NCBI RefSeq assembly: GCF_003732275.1
Contig: NZ_MOBM01000009.1
Location: forward strand, 1 to 64,000
Reading direction: 5' to 3'
Origin: Pseudomonas frederiksbergensis
Lineage (GTDB): Bacteria > Pseudomonadota > Gammaproteobacteria > Pseudomonadales > Pseudomonadaceae
DNA length: 64,000 bases
Shown here: positions 54,652-63,920 of the stretch, in pieces
Position numbering within the stretch: position 1 is the stretch's first letter
Layout of the letters: every line of letters begins with the position of its first letter
Notes under the pieces: generated by a model
Database searches by the model: none
Told to the model about the DNA's origin: nothing
Seen by the model: only the letters and a program-made list of their open reading frames with translations
Translations under genes and position numbers: made by a program

Positions 54652-55797
54652 ATGCGTTGGGCGACTTATTTCGCCGTTTTGGCGTCTGTCTTGAGTGTCG
54701 GCCTGGCTCTGGGTGTCAGCATGCCGTTGGTATCGCTGCGTCTGGAAGGCTGGGGTTACGGCTCGTTCGCGATCGGCGTGATGGCGGCGATGCCGGCCAT
54801 TGGCGTATTGCTGGGGGCGAAAATCTCCAGCCACCTCGCGGCCCGTCTTGGCACGGCCAATTTGATGCGCCTATGTCTGTGGGCCGGGGCGGTATCCATC
54901 GGTTTGCTGGCAGTGTGGCCGAGCTACCCGGTCTGGCTGGCGCTGCGGTTGATGATCGGGGTGATCCTGACCCTCGTCTTCATTCTTGGTGAAAGCTGGA
55001 TCAACCAATTGGTGGTCGAGCAATGGCGCGGTCGACTGGTGGCGCTGTATGGCAGTAGCTATGCGCTGAGTCAGTTGGCCGGGCCGTTGCTGTTGGGTGC
55101 GTTGGGCACCGAGCACGATTATGGCTTCTGGGTCGGTGTCGGTTTGCTGATGACGTCACCGTTCCTGCTGCTGGGTCGCGGCGGCGCACCCACCAGCGAA
55201 GCCTGCAGCGTAACCCTCGGTGACTTGTTGACCTTCTGCCGCGGCTTGCCAGCAATTGCCTGGGCGGTATCGCTGTTCGCCGCGTTCGAAGCAATGATCC
55301 TGACCTTGCTGCCGGTCTACTGCCTGCGTCAGGGCTTCACCACGGAAATCGCCTTGGCGATGGTCGGCACGGTGGTGGTGGGTGATGCCTTGCTGCAGTT
55401 GCCGATTGGTGCGCTGGCCGATCGCTTGTCGCGGCGTACGTTATTCACCGGCTGTGCGGTGCTCTTGTTGCTGTCGAGCCTGGCGATTCCGTTGCTGATC
55501 GACACGCTGCTGATCTGGCCGCTGTGGGTGTTGTTTGGCGCCAGTGCCGGTGGTTTGTTCACCTTGTCGCTGATCCTGATCGGCGAGCGTTATCGCGATG
55601 ATGCGCTGGTGCGGGCCAATGCCCATATCGCGCAGTTGTGGGGCATTGGTTGCCTGATTGGGCCCTTGGCGGCCGGTGCCGGCAGCCAGTGGATCAGCGG
55701 GCATGCCTTGCCGTTGCTGATGGCGGCGGGCGCGTTGGGGCTGGTGATTCTGGTGTCGCGGCAAGGGGCGTTTGGGACAGTTGCCGAACCAGCCTGA
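54652..55797 (+). CDS. MFS transporter
   Basis: This 381-residue membrane protein has about twelve hydrophobic helices and MFS-type features: SMPLVSLRLEGWGYGSFAIGVMAAMPAIGVLLGAKI across helices 1 and 2 (two segments), IGVILTLVFILGESWINQLV, and the loop ADRLSRRTLFTG (motif-A-like) between helices 8 and 9. CAGGAG lies 7 bases before ATG 54652. P. aeruginosa has an MFS gene beside kauB at the matching place, so it may carry an amine or amino-acid substrate. The substrate is unknown. Confidence 0.9.
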   Translation: MRWATYFAVLASVLSVGLALGVSMPLVSLRLEGWGYGSFAIGVMAAMPAIGVLLGAKISSHLAARLGTANLMRLCLWAGAVSIGLLAVWPSYPVWLALRLMIGVILTLVFILGESWINQLVVEQWRGRLVALYGSSYALSQLAGPLLLGALGTEHDYGFWVGVGLLMTSPFLLLGRGGAPTSEACSVTLGDLLTFCRGLPAIAWAVSLFAAFEAMILTLLPVYCLRQGFTTEIALAMVGTVVVGDALLQLPIGALADRLSRRTLFTGCAVLLLLSSLAIPLLIDTLLIWPLWVLFGASAGGLFTLSLILIGERYRDDALVRANAHIAQLWGIGCLIGPLAAGAGSQWISGHALPLLMAAGALGLVILVSRQGAFGTVAEPA

Positions 55798-55810
55798 GCG
55801 CTGCAAAACC

Positions 55811-55943
55811 CTGTGGCGAGGGAGCTTGCTCCCGTTGGGTCGCGCAGCGGCCCTAAATCATGCGCCACCGCTTATTCAGACAGAACGCGGATGCCGATTT
55901 GCGACTGCTGCGCAGCCGAGCGGGAGCAAGCTCCCTCGCCACA
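55811..55943. repeat. REP-like inverted repeat (GGGAGCTTGCTCCC family)
   Basis: CTGTGGCGAGGGAGCTTGCT at the left and AGCAAGCTCCCTCGCCACAA at the right form an inverted pair, related to the element inside the T6SS operon at 12534. Confidence 0.8.
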
Positions 55944-55963
55944 ATTGATCACCATCCTCCTGA

Positions 55964-57550
55964 CTACAACATCCGCTCCAGGCCAACCATGCTGCTGAGC
56001 CATGAATTGAAATGCTGCCACCAACTTCCCGGTTCTTTGGTCAATGTGTGCTGCTTGCCGTCATCTTCGGTGACCCAGACGACCTGACCCTTTTCCAGCC
56101 GGGCCTGATAGCTGAGGGGTGGCGCCATACCTTCCAGTGCCAGTTCGCGCACCCGTTCGGCAAGCTGCGGGTTGTCCACCAATACCCCGACTTCGGTGTT
56201 CCACAGTACCGAGCGCGGGTCGAAATTGAACGAGCCGATGAAGGCTTTCTGTCGGTCGAAAACCATCGCCTTGCTGTGCAGGCTGGAGTCGGAGCTACGG
56301 GAGGAGCTGCTCCCGCTGTGAAACAGGCGCGGTCCGCTGCCGCTGCCGCTGCCTCCGTTGTCGCCGGGCTGGCGGCGTAATTCGAACAGCTGCACACCAT
56401 GCTCCAGCAAAGCTTTGCGATAAGGTTCATAACCACCGTGCGTGGCCGGCACATCGGTGGCTTCCAGTGAATTGGTCAGCAAACTTATCGACACGCCGGC
56501 ATCGGCGCGATCGGTCAGGTACACCAAGCCCGGTTGGGCGGGTACGATGTAGGGCGAGACCATGATCAGCTCCTTGCTGACCCCATTGAGCTCGGGCGCC
56601 AACTGGGTGGTCAGTTGCAAGTGCGGAGCCGGCTCGCCCTTGGACAGCACCTTGCTCGGTGCGTCCCACAACGCCTGGTTCCAGGCCCAGATCAGCTCCC
56701 GACGCCAGACATCCAGGCGCGGGTGAGTGGTGTAGGCCATCAACTGCTGATAGAGCGCGTGGTTCTGTTTGCGCGTTTCCTCCAGGGATTCGTCCAGTCG
56801 GGTCCGGGTGTTTTTCAGATCCCTGGCTGTCGGCTTGGTCGAGAGAAACTGTTCGATCGGCTTGCTCAGGGCGCTGTTCCAGTACTGATCGAAGCTATGC
56901 CCCAGCTGCTCTGCAACCGGGCCGACACTGAGCATGTCGATGTCGGTGAAATTGAGGTTGGGCTCGGCATCGAAATACTCATCCCCTAGGTTGCGCCCAC
57001 CCACGATTGCCGCGCTGTTGTCCGCCAGCCACAGTTTGTTGTGCATGCGCCGGTGTTGCTGCGACAGGTTGAAGAACCGGCCCATGGTTCGCGTAACGAC
57101 GGTGCTGCGGCCCAGGTGCAGCGGGTTGAACACGCGGATCTGAATCTTCGGGTGCGCGGCGAGGGTCGCGATGATCCGATCCAGGCCATCGCTGGTGGTA
57201 TCGTCGAGCAGAATCCGTACCCGCACGCCGCGGTCGGCGGCATTGAGCAGCTCGCTCACCAGTATTCGTGTGCTGATGCCGTCATGGACGATGTAGTACT
57301 GCAGATCGAGGCTGCTCTGGGCGTTGCGAATCAGCTCGGCACGGGCGGTGAAGGCTTCGGCGCTATCGGAGAGCAAGCGAAAACCCGATTGGCCCTGATG
57401 GGGGGCGGCCTGGGCCTGGATCGAACGGCCGAACGCCGAATCGGCCGCTGGCAGGGCCTGACTCGGCTCGCGAGGGACGTTGAGTGTTGTACAGCCACCA
57501 AGGAGCGAGACGAGTAACAGAAAAGCAAGCAGGGGCTGTCTGATTCTCAC
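55964..57550 (-). CDS. phospholipase D/cardiolipin synthase-like lipoprotein
   Basis: The 528-residue protein has a lipoprotein signal with lipobox LLGGC (Cys20). Two PLD catalytic motifs are present: HNKLWLADNSAAIVGGRN (HxKxxxxD at about residue 168) and HSKAMVFDRQKAFIGSFN (about residue 432). In PLD-superfamily enzymes the two HKD motifs form one active site that transfers phosphatidyl groups. A Ser/Gly-rich insert (GSGSGSGPRLFHSGSSSSRS) lies just before the second motif, an odd low-complexity loop. The lipid anchor puts it in the periplasm or at the outer membrane. The substrate is unknown; cardiolipin synthase-like activity is possible. Confidence 0.9.
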   Translation of the reverse strand: MRIRQPLLAFLLLVSLLGGCTTLNVPREPSQALPAADSAFGRSIQAQAAPHQGQSGFRLLSDSAEAFTARAELIRNAQSSLDLQYYIVHDGISTRILVSELLNAADRGVRVRILLDDTTSDGLDRIIATLAAHPKIQIRVFNPLHLGRSTVVTRTMGRFFNLSQQHRRMHNKLWLADNSAAIVGGRNLGDEYFDAEPNLNFTDIDMLSVGPVAEQLGHSFDQYWNSALSKPIEQFLSTKPTARDLKNTRTRLDESLEETRKQNHALYQQLMAYTTHPRLDVWRRELIWAWNQALWDAPSKVLSKGEPAPHLQLTTQLAPELNGVSKELIMVSPYIVPAQPGLVYLTDRADAGVSISLLTNSLEATDVPATHGGYEPYRKALLEHGVQLFELRRQPGDNGGSGSGSGPRLFHSGSSSSRSSDSSLHSKAMVFDRQKAFIGSFNFDPRSVLWNTEVGVLVDNPQLAERVRELALEGMAPPLSYQARLEKGQVVWVTEDDGKQHTLTKEPGSWWQHFNSWLSSMVGLERML

Positions 57551-57606
57551 GGAGCGTATTCCGGGTGGTGGCGGTTAGCATATGGACGCCGCTTCCCGAA
57601 GAAAGG

Positions 57607-59028
57607 TCAGTCGGTTTCCGCCAGCAGTTTGATGGCTGTCGCACCGACCTTGCGCACTGCTTCTTCGATCTGCGGGGTTGTTTTGGCAGCGTAGTTCATC
57701 CGCAGGCAATTGCGGTATTTGCCCGAGGCGGAAAAGATACTGCCCACGGCAATCTGTACGCCTTGATCATGCAGCGCCCGATTGAGTTTCAGGGTGTCGA
57801 AGCCCTCCGGCAGTTCGACCCACAGCATGAAGCTGCCTTGCGGACGGCTGGCCCGGGTGCCAGCGGGGAAGTAGCGGGTCACCCAGTCGATCATCGTGTC
57901 GCGATTGCGCTGGTATTGCGTGCGCATCTTCCGTAAATGCGGTTCGAAGTACCCGGCCTTGAGAAATTCGGCAATCGCAATCTGCGGTTGCGGCGCGGTG
58001 GAGCCGGTGCTGATGTACTTCATGTGCAGCACCCGTTCCAGATAACGACCCGGTGCGACCCAACCAATGCGCAGGCCTGGTGCCAAAGTCTTGGAAAAAG
58101 AACTGCAGAGCAGGACGCGGCCGTCTTCGTCGAAGGATTTGATCGTGCGTGGGCGCGGGTAGGTGTAGGCCAGTTCGCCATACACATCGTCCTCGATAAT
58201 CGCCACGTCGAAACGCTGTGCGAGCGTCAACAGCGCACGTTTGCGCGCCTCCGGCATGATGTAGCCCAGCGGGTTGTTGCAGTTGGGGGTCAACTGTATG
58301 GCTTTGATCGGCCATTGCTCCAATGCCAGTTCCAAAGCATCGAGGCTGATGCCGGTGAGCGGGTCGGTGGGGATTTCCAGGGCTTTCATGCCCAGGCCCT
58401 TGAGCGTCTGCATGGCGCCGTGAAAGCTCGGCGAATCTACGGCGACGATGTCGCCTGGCTCGCAGATGGCGCGGATGCTGGTGGACAGTGCTTCATGGCA
58501 ACCGGTAGTGATCACCAGATCGTTGGCGCTCAACTGGCAACCGGAGTCGAGCATCAGGCGAGCGATCTGTTCGCGCAATTCAAGGGTGCCGTAGATGTTG
58601 TCGTAATACAGACCTGGCATGTCCTGCCGCCGGCTGATTCGCGCCAGGTTGCGCAGCAGCGGTTTCATGGTCGGCGTGGTGATGTCCGGCATGCCGCGAC
58701 CCAGTTGCACGACGTCCTTGCGCGGTACGGCGCGGATCAGTTCCAGCACTTGATCCCACTGCGAAATATCCACCGGTCGTTGGGCCGGCCGGCCAACCGC
58801 TGGCAGCTCCGGCAGCTCGCGACTCACCGGTACGAAGTAGCCGGACTTGGGTTTGGGCATCGCCAGACCCACGTCTTCCAGCACTCGATAGGCCTGCTGC
58901 ACCGTGCTCAGGCTGACCCCGTGTTCGACACTCAGTGCCCGCACTGAAGGCAACCGGTCGCCGGGACGATAGAAGCCCTGTTCGATACGCGTGCCGAGCA
59001 ATTCGGCGAGGTTGACGTAGAGGGTCAT
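57607..59028 (-). CDS. MocR-type regulator (GntR wHTH fused to PLP aminotransferase-like domain)
   Basis: The 473-residue protein has an N-terminal GntR winged helix-turn-helix (YVNLAELLGTRIEQGFYRPG, RLPSVRALSVEHGVSLSTVQ) at residues 1-75. A fold-type-I aminotransferase-like domain follows. It includes the PLP-binding SSFSKTLAPGLRIGW (Lys of SFSKT, about residue 312), ITTGCHEALSTSI and NCNNPLGYIMPEAR. MocR regulators use PLP-bound amino-acid or amine ligands as signals. It is divergent from the DUF1127 gene and near amine-catabolic genes, which suggests one of them is the target. Confidence 0.92.
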   Translation of the reverse strand: MTLYVNLAELLGTRIEQGFYRPGDRLPSVRALSVEHGVSLSTVQQAYRVLEDVGLAMPKPKSGYFVPVSRELPELPAVGRPAQRPVDISQWDQVLELIRAVPRKDVVQLGRGMPDITTPTMKPLLRNLARISRRQDMPGLYYDNIYGTLELREQIARLMLDSGCQLSANDLVITTGCHEALSTSIRAICEPGDIVAVDSPSFHGAMQTLKGLGMKALEIPTDPLTGISLDALELALEQWPIKAIQLTPNCNNPLGYIMPEARKRALLTLAQRFDVAIIEDDVYGELAYTYPRPRTIKSFDEDGRVLLCSSFSKTLAPGLRIGWVAPGRYLERVLHMKYISTGSTAPQPQIAIAEFLKAGYFEPHLRKMRTQYQRNRDTMIDWVTRYFPAGTRASRPQGSFMLWVELPEGFDTLKLNRALHDQGVQIAVGSIFSASGKYRNCLRMNYAAKTTPQIEEAVRKVGATAIKLLAETD

Positions 59029-59207
59029 GGCGCAGTCTCGGTGTGGGTGATTCGGTTAACCAGTACAGATGGGGCAAAAATATAGGATTCAGAGGCTGAA
59101 ACGGAAAATCTGTATGTATTTAATACGTCCTCGTTGAATCTGTAATGCTTTTCGCCGTCCGCGCATCATGAAAGCTCTGGCTACCCAAGTAAACAGGAGC
59201 GACAAAA

Positions 59208-59453
59208 ATGAACGGCTTGAGCGATGTGCGGCTGACGTTACACAGTCAGGAACTGGCGGCAGGGCAAAAAAACGGCGCACGCGAGGCGGTCATGCGCAAT
59301 GCACCGTCCTGCCTGGGTCGCTGGGGTCTGTTCTGGCATCGTCTGCACACGCGCAAGGTGTTGCTGGAATTGACGCCGGAACAGCTCAGGGATGTCGGAT
59401 TGAGTCAGGAACAGGCGCGGGAGGAGGGGCTTAAACCGTTCTGGCGGATCTGA
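59208..59453 (+). CDS. DUF1127 domain small protein
   Basis: The 81-residue Arg-rich protein carries the DUF1127 helix: LGRWGLFWHRLHTRKVLLELTPEQLRDVGLSQEQAREEGLKPFW (about residues 37-80, in three segments by function). DUF1127 proteins are small, often RNA- or stress-linked and of poorly known role. AGGAG lies 9 bases before ATG 59208. It is divergent from the mocR-type gene by 179 bases, so it is a candidate target of that regulator. The C-terminal motif is intact (RDVGLS, then PFWRI at the end). Confidence 0.88.
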   Translation: MNGLSDVRLTLHSQELAAGQKNGAREAVMRNAPSCLGRWGLFWHRLHTRKVLLELTPEQLRDVGLSQEQAREEGLKPFWRI

Positions 59454-59478
59454 GTTTTGCGGTGTTCTTTAAATCGAT

Positions 59479-59570
59479 TCGCGAGCAAGCCCGCTCCCAC
59501 ATTTGATTTTTAGCGAACACAGATTTTGTGCTCGACAACGATCAAATGTGGGAGCGGGCTTGCTCGCGAA
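59479..59570. repeat. REPIN, GGGAGCGGGCTTGCTCGCGA variant
   Basis: TCGCGAGCAAGCCCGCTCCC at the left and its reverse complement at the right flank about 48 bases, between two convergent genes. Confidence 0.85.
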
Positions 59571-59597
59571 GGCGTCGGCACGGACGCCACAAATCTT

Positions 59598-60908
59598 TCA
59601 GACCAACTCTTTAAACCGATGCCACAACATCCCCAACGCCAACAACGGCGAACGCAAATGTTTACCGCCGGGGAAGGTGATGTGCGGCACCTTGGCAAAC
59701 AGATCGAACCCTCCACTCTGCTGACCACTGATAGCTTCAGCCAACAATTTCCCCGCCAGATGCGTGGCGTTCAACCCATGACCGGAATAAGCCTGGGCGT
59801 AATACACATTCGGCTGCTCCTTGAGCCGTCCGATCTGCGGCAGGCGATTGGCGCCGATGCCGATCATTCCGCCCCATTGATAGTCGATTTTCACCCCGGC
59901 CAGTTGTGGGAATACCGCCAGCATCTTCGGTCGCATGTACGCGGCGATGTCTTTCGGGTCGCGTCCTGAATAATGGCAGGCGCCGCCGAACAGCAAACGT
60001 CGGTCTGCCGAGAGTCGGTAATAATCCAGCGCCACCCGTTGATCGCAGACCGCCATGTTTTGCGGCAGCAGCGCGTGGGCCTGTTCTTCACTCAAGGGTT
60101 CGGTGGCGATGATGTAACTGCCGGCGGGCAGCACTTTGCCGCCGAGTTGTGGATTGAGATCGTTGAGGTAGGCGTTGCAACCCAGCACCAGCGTCTTCGC
60201 GCGAACCGAGCCCAGGGCGGTGTGGACCTTGACCTCGGGGCCGTAATCGATACGGGTCACCGCCGATTGTTCGAACAGCTTCACGCCCGATTGCCCGGCG
60301 GCAGCCGCTTCGCCGAGTGCCAGGTTCAAGGGGTGCAGATGCCCGGAGCCCATGTCGATCAAGCCGCCGACATAGCGGTCGGAACCCACCACGCTGTGCA
60401 TTTCATTGGCTTGCAGCAGACGGGTTTCGTAACGGTAACCGAGGCTGTGCAGCTCGATGGCGTCCTCGGCGAAGCCTTCCAGGTCCTGGGCTTTGTTAGC
60501 GAGGTCGCAGTAACCCCAGGTCAGGTCGCAAGGGATCTGAAAACGCTCGATCCGCTGTCGGACAATTTCCACCGCTTCCAGGCCCATCAGTTTCATCTGA
60601 CGCACACCGTCTGCACCGATCACGTTGGCGAACTGATCCAGGCCATGCCCGACGCCGCGAATCAATTGCCCGCCATTGCGTCCGCTGGCGCCCCAACCGA
60701 TCTTGTGCGCTTCGAGCAGCACCACGCTGAAGCCACGTTCGGCCAATTCAATCGCGGTGTTCAGCCCGGAGAACCCGCCGCCCACCACGCACACGTCCGC
60801 CACCAGCTCACCTGTGAGCACCGCAAGATCGGGTTGCGGCAGGCTGCTGGCGGCGTAATAAGAGGACGCGTGTTGGCTCGAGGCAGGTTGCTGAACGGGG
60901 GCGTTCAT
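59598..60908 (-). CDS. FAD-dependent oxidoreductase, PuuB-like (gamma-glutamylputrescine oxidase family)
   Basis: The 436-residue flavoprotein has the FAD-binding VCVVGGGFSGLNTAIELAERG at about residues 36-56, then KIGWGASGRNGGQLIRGVGHG (glycine oxidase/PuuB signature), YRLSADRRLLFGGACHY and QWGGMIGIGANRLPQIG near the C-terminus. PuuB-like enzymes oxidise amino groups of gamma-glutamylated polyamines and related amines. ATG 60908 is favoured over an in-frame ATG 60917 because CAGGA is correctly spaced only for the former. It corresponds to P. aeruginosa PA5309. With the aldehyde dehydrogenase it could form an amine-oxidation route. Confidence 0.9.
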   Translation of the reverse strand: MNAPVQQPASSQHASSYYAASSLPQPDLAVLTGELVADVCVVGGGFSGLNTAIELAERGFSVVLLEAHKIGWGASGRNGGQLIRGVGHGLDQFANVIGADGVRQMKLMGLEAVEIVRQRIERFQIPCDLTWGYCDLANKAQDLEGFAEDAIELHSLGYRYETRLLQANEMHSVVGSDRYVGGLIDMGSGHLHPLNLALGEAAAAGQSGVKLFEQSAVTRIDYGPEVKVHTALGSVRAKTLVLGCNAYLNDLNPQLGGKVLPAGSYIIATEPLSEEQAHALLPQNMAVCDQRVALDYYRLSADRRLLFGGACHYSGRDPKDIAAYMRPKMLAVFPQLAGVKIDYQWGGMIGIGANRLPQIGRLKEQPNVYYAQAYSGHGLNATHLAGKLLAEAISGQQSGGFDLFAKVPHITFPGGKHLRSPLLALGMLWHRFKELV

Positions 60909-61056
60909 GTGCGTCATCCTGAGTTCGTGTGTTTGAAAAAGTTGACGGAGCATAAGCCGCCGCTTCGGACACGGGCAACACCGGTCGGTTGGCGCTGTCT
61001 GGATTGGGGTTTTTGCGTCAGAATCCCGGCCTATTCCGCATTCGGTCACCGCTTCG

Positions 61057-61410
61057 ATGAGTTGCAACAGTCAGAAAATTCGCACGCTGCGCCAGCAGAT
61101 CCCCTCTTTCGAGTGCGTGCCCGGCTGCCATGACTGCTGTGGGCCGGTGACCACCTCGCCCGAAGAAATGTCCCGCCTGCCGCGCAAGACCCGGGCCGAG
61201 CAGGATGCGGCGATGGATGAGCTCAACTGCGTCCATCTAGGACCCAACGGCTGCACGGTGTATGACGAACGACCGCTGATCTGTCGGCTGTTCGGTACCA
61301 CCAAGACGTTGCCATGCCCCAACGGGCGGCGACCGGTGGAGCTGATCCATCCGCGGGTTGAGAAGCAGATTCATGAGTACATGGCTTCTACCCGACAGGT
61401 GTTGGTTTAA
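61057..61410 (+). CDS. YkgJ-type cysteine-cluster protein
   Basis: The 117-residue protein contains two Cys clusters: FECVPGCHDCCG (residues about 19-30) and ELNCVHLGPNGCTVYDERPLICRLFG (about 56-81), the pattern of UPF0153/YkgJ family proteins that probably bind zinc or an Fe-S cluster. The function is unknown. There is no clear ribosome site before ATG 61057. It stands between the divergent PuuB-like gene and the dadR gene; P. aeruginosa has the same gene at this position. Confidence 0.88.
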   Translation: MSCNSQKIRTLRQQIPSFECVPGCHDCCGPVTTSPEEMSRLPRKTRAEQDAAMDELNCVHLGPNGCTVYDERPLICRLFGTTKTLPCPNGRRPVELIHPRVEKQIHEYMASTRQVLV

Positions 61411-61445
61411 AGCCGCGTTACTTCAGTCGGGACCGAGTCGCCTCA

Positions 61446-61510
61446 ATCGCGAGCAGGCTCGCTCCCACAAGGACACCGCTATACCTGTGGGAGCGAGCCT
61501 GCTCGCGATA
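61446..61510. repeat. REPIN (short form)
   Basis: TCGCGAGCAGGCTCGCTCCC at the left is followed by its reverse complement within 65 bases, with only about 20 bases between the arms. Confidence 0.8.
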
Positions 61511-61548
61511 GCGGTCGCTCAGGCAACCCTTCCCTTGTGGCTGAAGCC

Positions 61549-62037
61549 TCAATCCGGAATCGGCAGGTTCAAGCTCTCTTTCACTTCTTCCATCACGATA
61601 TAGCTCTTGGATTCGCGTACATGCGGCAGCTTGAGCAGGATGTCGCCCAGCAGTTTGCGGTACGAGGCCATCTCGGATATCCGTGCTTTCACCAGGTAAT
61701 CGAAATCACCTGACACCAAATGGCATTCCAGTACGTGGGGCAGTTTCAGCACCGCGCGTCGGAACTCTTCGAAAGTATCACCGGATTTGTAGTCGAGGCT
61801 GATCTCGACGAACACCAGCAAGCTACCCTTGAGGTGCTGCGGATTCAGGCGGGCGTTGTAGCCCATGATGATCCCTTCGCGCTCCAGTCGCCGTACCCGC
61901 TCGGTGCAGGGCGTGGTGGAGAGGCCGACCTTTTCCCCCAATTCGGTGAAGGAAATACGCCCGTCCGCTTGCAGGATCCGCAGGATGTTGCGGTCGATCT
62001 TGTCCAGCTCACGTTTGGTCTGAGTGTTGGTCCGCAT
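61549..62037 (-). CDS. dadR: Lrp/AsnC-family regulator of D-alanine catabolism (DadR type)
   Basis: This regulator activates the divergent dadA-dadX genes in response to alanine in P. aeruginosa. The 162-residue product has the Lrp helix-turn-helix (LDKIDRNILRILQADGRISF, TELGEKVGLSTTPCTERVRRLE) at about residues 10-55. The ligand-sensing RAM domain has the GDFDYLVKARISEMASYR segment. ATG 62037 gives the standard N-terminus. The reading frame runs on far upstream only because the antisense strand of dadA has no stop there. The divergent 156-base intergenic space is AT-rich and probably holds its binding sites. Confidence 0.95.
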   Translation of the reverse strand: MRTNTQTKRELDKIDRNILRILQADGRISFTELGEKVGLSTTPCTERVRRLEREGIIMGYNARLNPQHLKGSLLVFVEISLDYKSGDTFEEFRRAVLKLPHVLECHLVSGDFDYLVKARISEMASYRKLLGDILLKLPHVRESKSYIVMEEVKESLNLPIPD

Positions 62038-62193
62038 AGGGGATGCGCCTCCGTGAAAAGGGTTTTTGCCGAGAATTGTCGCCAAATATAGGCACTTATA
62101 TAGTGAAAAGCACTGGCTAATCTTTTTTAAACTGCCCACATCTTCGGTCTGCACAATAAACGTCAGCGGTAAGCCGCGATGAGGGATATGAAA
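62038..62193. promoter_or_regulatory. divergent dadR/dadA control region
   Basis: This AT-rich gap between divergent genes contains tracts such as TATATAGTGAAAAG and CTTTTTTAAACTG. Lrp-type sites and both promoters should lie here; I cannot assign individual boxes. GAGGG at 62181-62185 serves dadA. Confidence 0.5.
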
Positions 62194-63498
62194 ATGCGCG
62201 TTCTGGTCTTGGGTAGCGGCGTCATCGGTACCGCCAGTGCCTATTATCTGGCACGGGCCGGCTTTGAAGTGACGGTCGTCGATCGTCAACCAGCAGCGGC
62301 CATGGAAACCAGTTTCGCCAACGCCGGGCAGGTTTCGCCGGGTTATGCCTCGCCGTGGGCCGCGCCGGGCGTGCCGCTCAAAGCCATCAAGTGGCTGTTG
62401 CAGCGTCACGCGCCATTGGCGATCAAGGCCACCTCCGACATCGATCAATACCTGTGGATGGCGCAGATGCTGCGCAACTGCACCGCCAGCCGTTACGCGG
62501 TGAACAAGGAGCGCATGGTGCGCTTGTCCGAGTACAGCCGCGACTGCCTCGACGAATTGCGTGCCGAAACCGGTATTGCCTACGAAGGCCGCAGCCTGGG
62601 GACTACCCAGCTGTTCCGCACCCAGGCGCAGCTTGATGGCGCCGCCAAAGACATCGCCGTGCTGAAAGAGTCCGGCGTGCCGTTCGAACTGCTCGATCGC
62701 GCCGGCATTGCCCGGGTCGAACCGGCCCTGGCCAGTGTCACCGACATCCTCGCCGGTGCCTTGCGCCTGCCGAACGACCAGACCGGCGACTGCCAGATTT
62801 TCACCACCCGCCTGGCCGAAATGGCCACGAAACTGGGTGTGGAATTCCGTTTCGGCCAGGACATTCAGCGCCTCGACTTCGCCGGTGATCGCATCAACGG
62901 CGTGTGGATCGACGGCAAGCTGGAAACCGCCGACCGCTACGTGCTGGCGCTGGGCAGCTACTCGCCGCAGTTGCTCAAGCCGTTGGGCATCCGGGCTCCG
63001 GTGTATCCGCTCAAGGGTTACTCGCTGACCGTGCCGATCATCAACCCGGCGATGGCCCCGACGTCGACCATTCTCGACGAGACCTATAAGGTCGCGATCA
63101 CCCGTTTCGACAACCGCATCCGCGTCGGCGGCATGGCGGAAATAGCCGGTTTTGACCTGTCGTTGAAGCAGCAAAGGCGCGAAACCCTGGAGATGATCGT
63201 CAACGACCTTTATCCTCAGGGCGGCGATCTGCCCCAGGCGAGCTTCTGGACCGGCCTGCGTCCGACCACTCCGGACGGCACCCCGATTGTCGGCGCCACA
63301 CCGTTCAAAAATCTGTTTCTGAATACGGGCCACGGTACGCTCGGCTGGACCATGGCCTGTGGCTCCGGTCGTTTGCTGGCTGACCTGATGGCGAAGAAAA
63401 CGCCGCAGATCAGCGCCGAAGGCCTCGATATTTCCCGTTATGGCAACAAACTTCAGGAGTCCGCAAAACATGTCAATCCAGCGCCAGCTCACCAATGA
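62194..63498 (+). CDS. dadA: D-amino acid dehydrogenase small subunit DadA
   Basis: DadA oxidises D-alanine (and other D-amino acids) to pyruvate and ammonia, passing electrons to the respiratory chain. The 434-residue product has the FAD-binding [20 protein letters not shown] at the N-terminus, then [40 protein letters not shown] and the C-terminal [21 protein letters not shown] and [23 protein letters not shown] chose ATG 62194 because GAGGG is 8 bases upstream; ATG at 62179 and 62188 are possible but worse. It is divergent from dadR and overlaps ridA by 29 bases. Confidence 0.97.
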   Translation: MRVLVLGSGVIGTASAYYLARAGFEVTVVDRQPAAAMETSFANAGQVSPGYASPWAAPGVPLKAIKWLLQRHAPLAIKATSDIDQYLWMAQMLRNCTASRYAVNKERMVRLSEYSRDCLDELRAETGIAYEGRSLGTTQLFRTQAQLDGAAKDIAVLKESGVPFELLDRAGIARVEPALASVTDILAGALRLPNDQTGDCQIFTTRLAEMATKLGVEFRFGQDIQRLDFAGDRINGVWIDGKLETADRYVLALGSYSPQLLKPLGIRAPVYPLKGYSLTVPIINPAMAPTSTILDETYKVAITRFDNRIRVGGMAEIAGFDLSLKQQRRETLEMIVNDLYPQGGDLPQASFWTGLRPTTPDGTPIVGATPFKNLFLNTGHGTLGWTMACGSGRLLADLMAKKTPQISAEGLDISRYGNKLQESAKHVNPAPAHQ

Positions 63499-63823
63499 GC
63501 GCATGAGCCAGATCGTTGTCCACAACAGTACCGTGTATCTGGCAGGGCAGGTCGGCGATGACATGAGCGCCGGGATTGAACAGCAGACCCGTGAAACCCT
63601 CGCAAATATCGAGCGTTTGCTGGATCTGGCCGGGACCGACAAGAATCGTCTGCTGTCGGTGACGATTTACCTGAAAGACATCGATGCGCACTTCGAAGGC
63701 ATGAATGCGGTGTGGGACCAATGGCTCCCAAAAGGAGTCGCCCCGGCCCGCGCTACCGTTGAATCGAAGCTGTGCGAACCGCAAATCCTGGTTGAGCTGT
63801 CGGTTGTTGCCGCGCTGCCATAA
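63470..63823 (+). CDS. RidA family protein in the dad operon
   Basis: The 117-residue RidA-family protein starts [19 protein letters not shown]. It has [52 protein letters not shown] and the Arg-containing [19 protein letters not shown]. The CAGGAG and its ATG lie inside the end of dadA (29-base overlap), so it is coupled to dadA. RidA enzymes hydrolyse reactive imines; DadA's product is an imine, so a role in speeding its hydrolysis is a reasonable inference. It is the second RidA-family gene in the window. Confidence 0.94.
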   Translation: MSIQRQLTNERMSQIVVHNSTVYLAGQVGDDMSAGIEQQTRETLANIERLLDLAGTDKNRLLSVTIYLKDIDAHFEGMNAVWDQWLPKGVAPARATVESKLCEPQILVELSVVAALP

Positions 63824-63920
63824 CGCTCCGCCAGAAAGATCCCTCTCCCGGTGCTGTTGGCGGTTCACGCTGTCAGCCAGCGCCGGTTTTTTTCAAATGA
63901 CCGACTAGAAGTCTGCCGCC

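Noticed and set aside
61549..63642. A 697-codon minus-strand open frame covering dadR and all of dadA antisense.
   Set aside because: Only the last 162 codons match a family (Lrp). The rest is the antisense of dadA, open because of high GC3.
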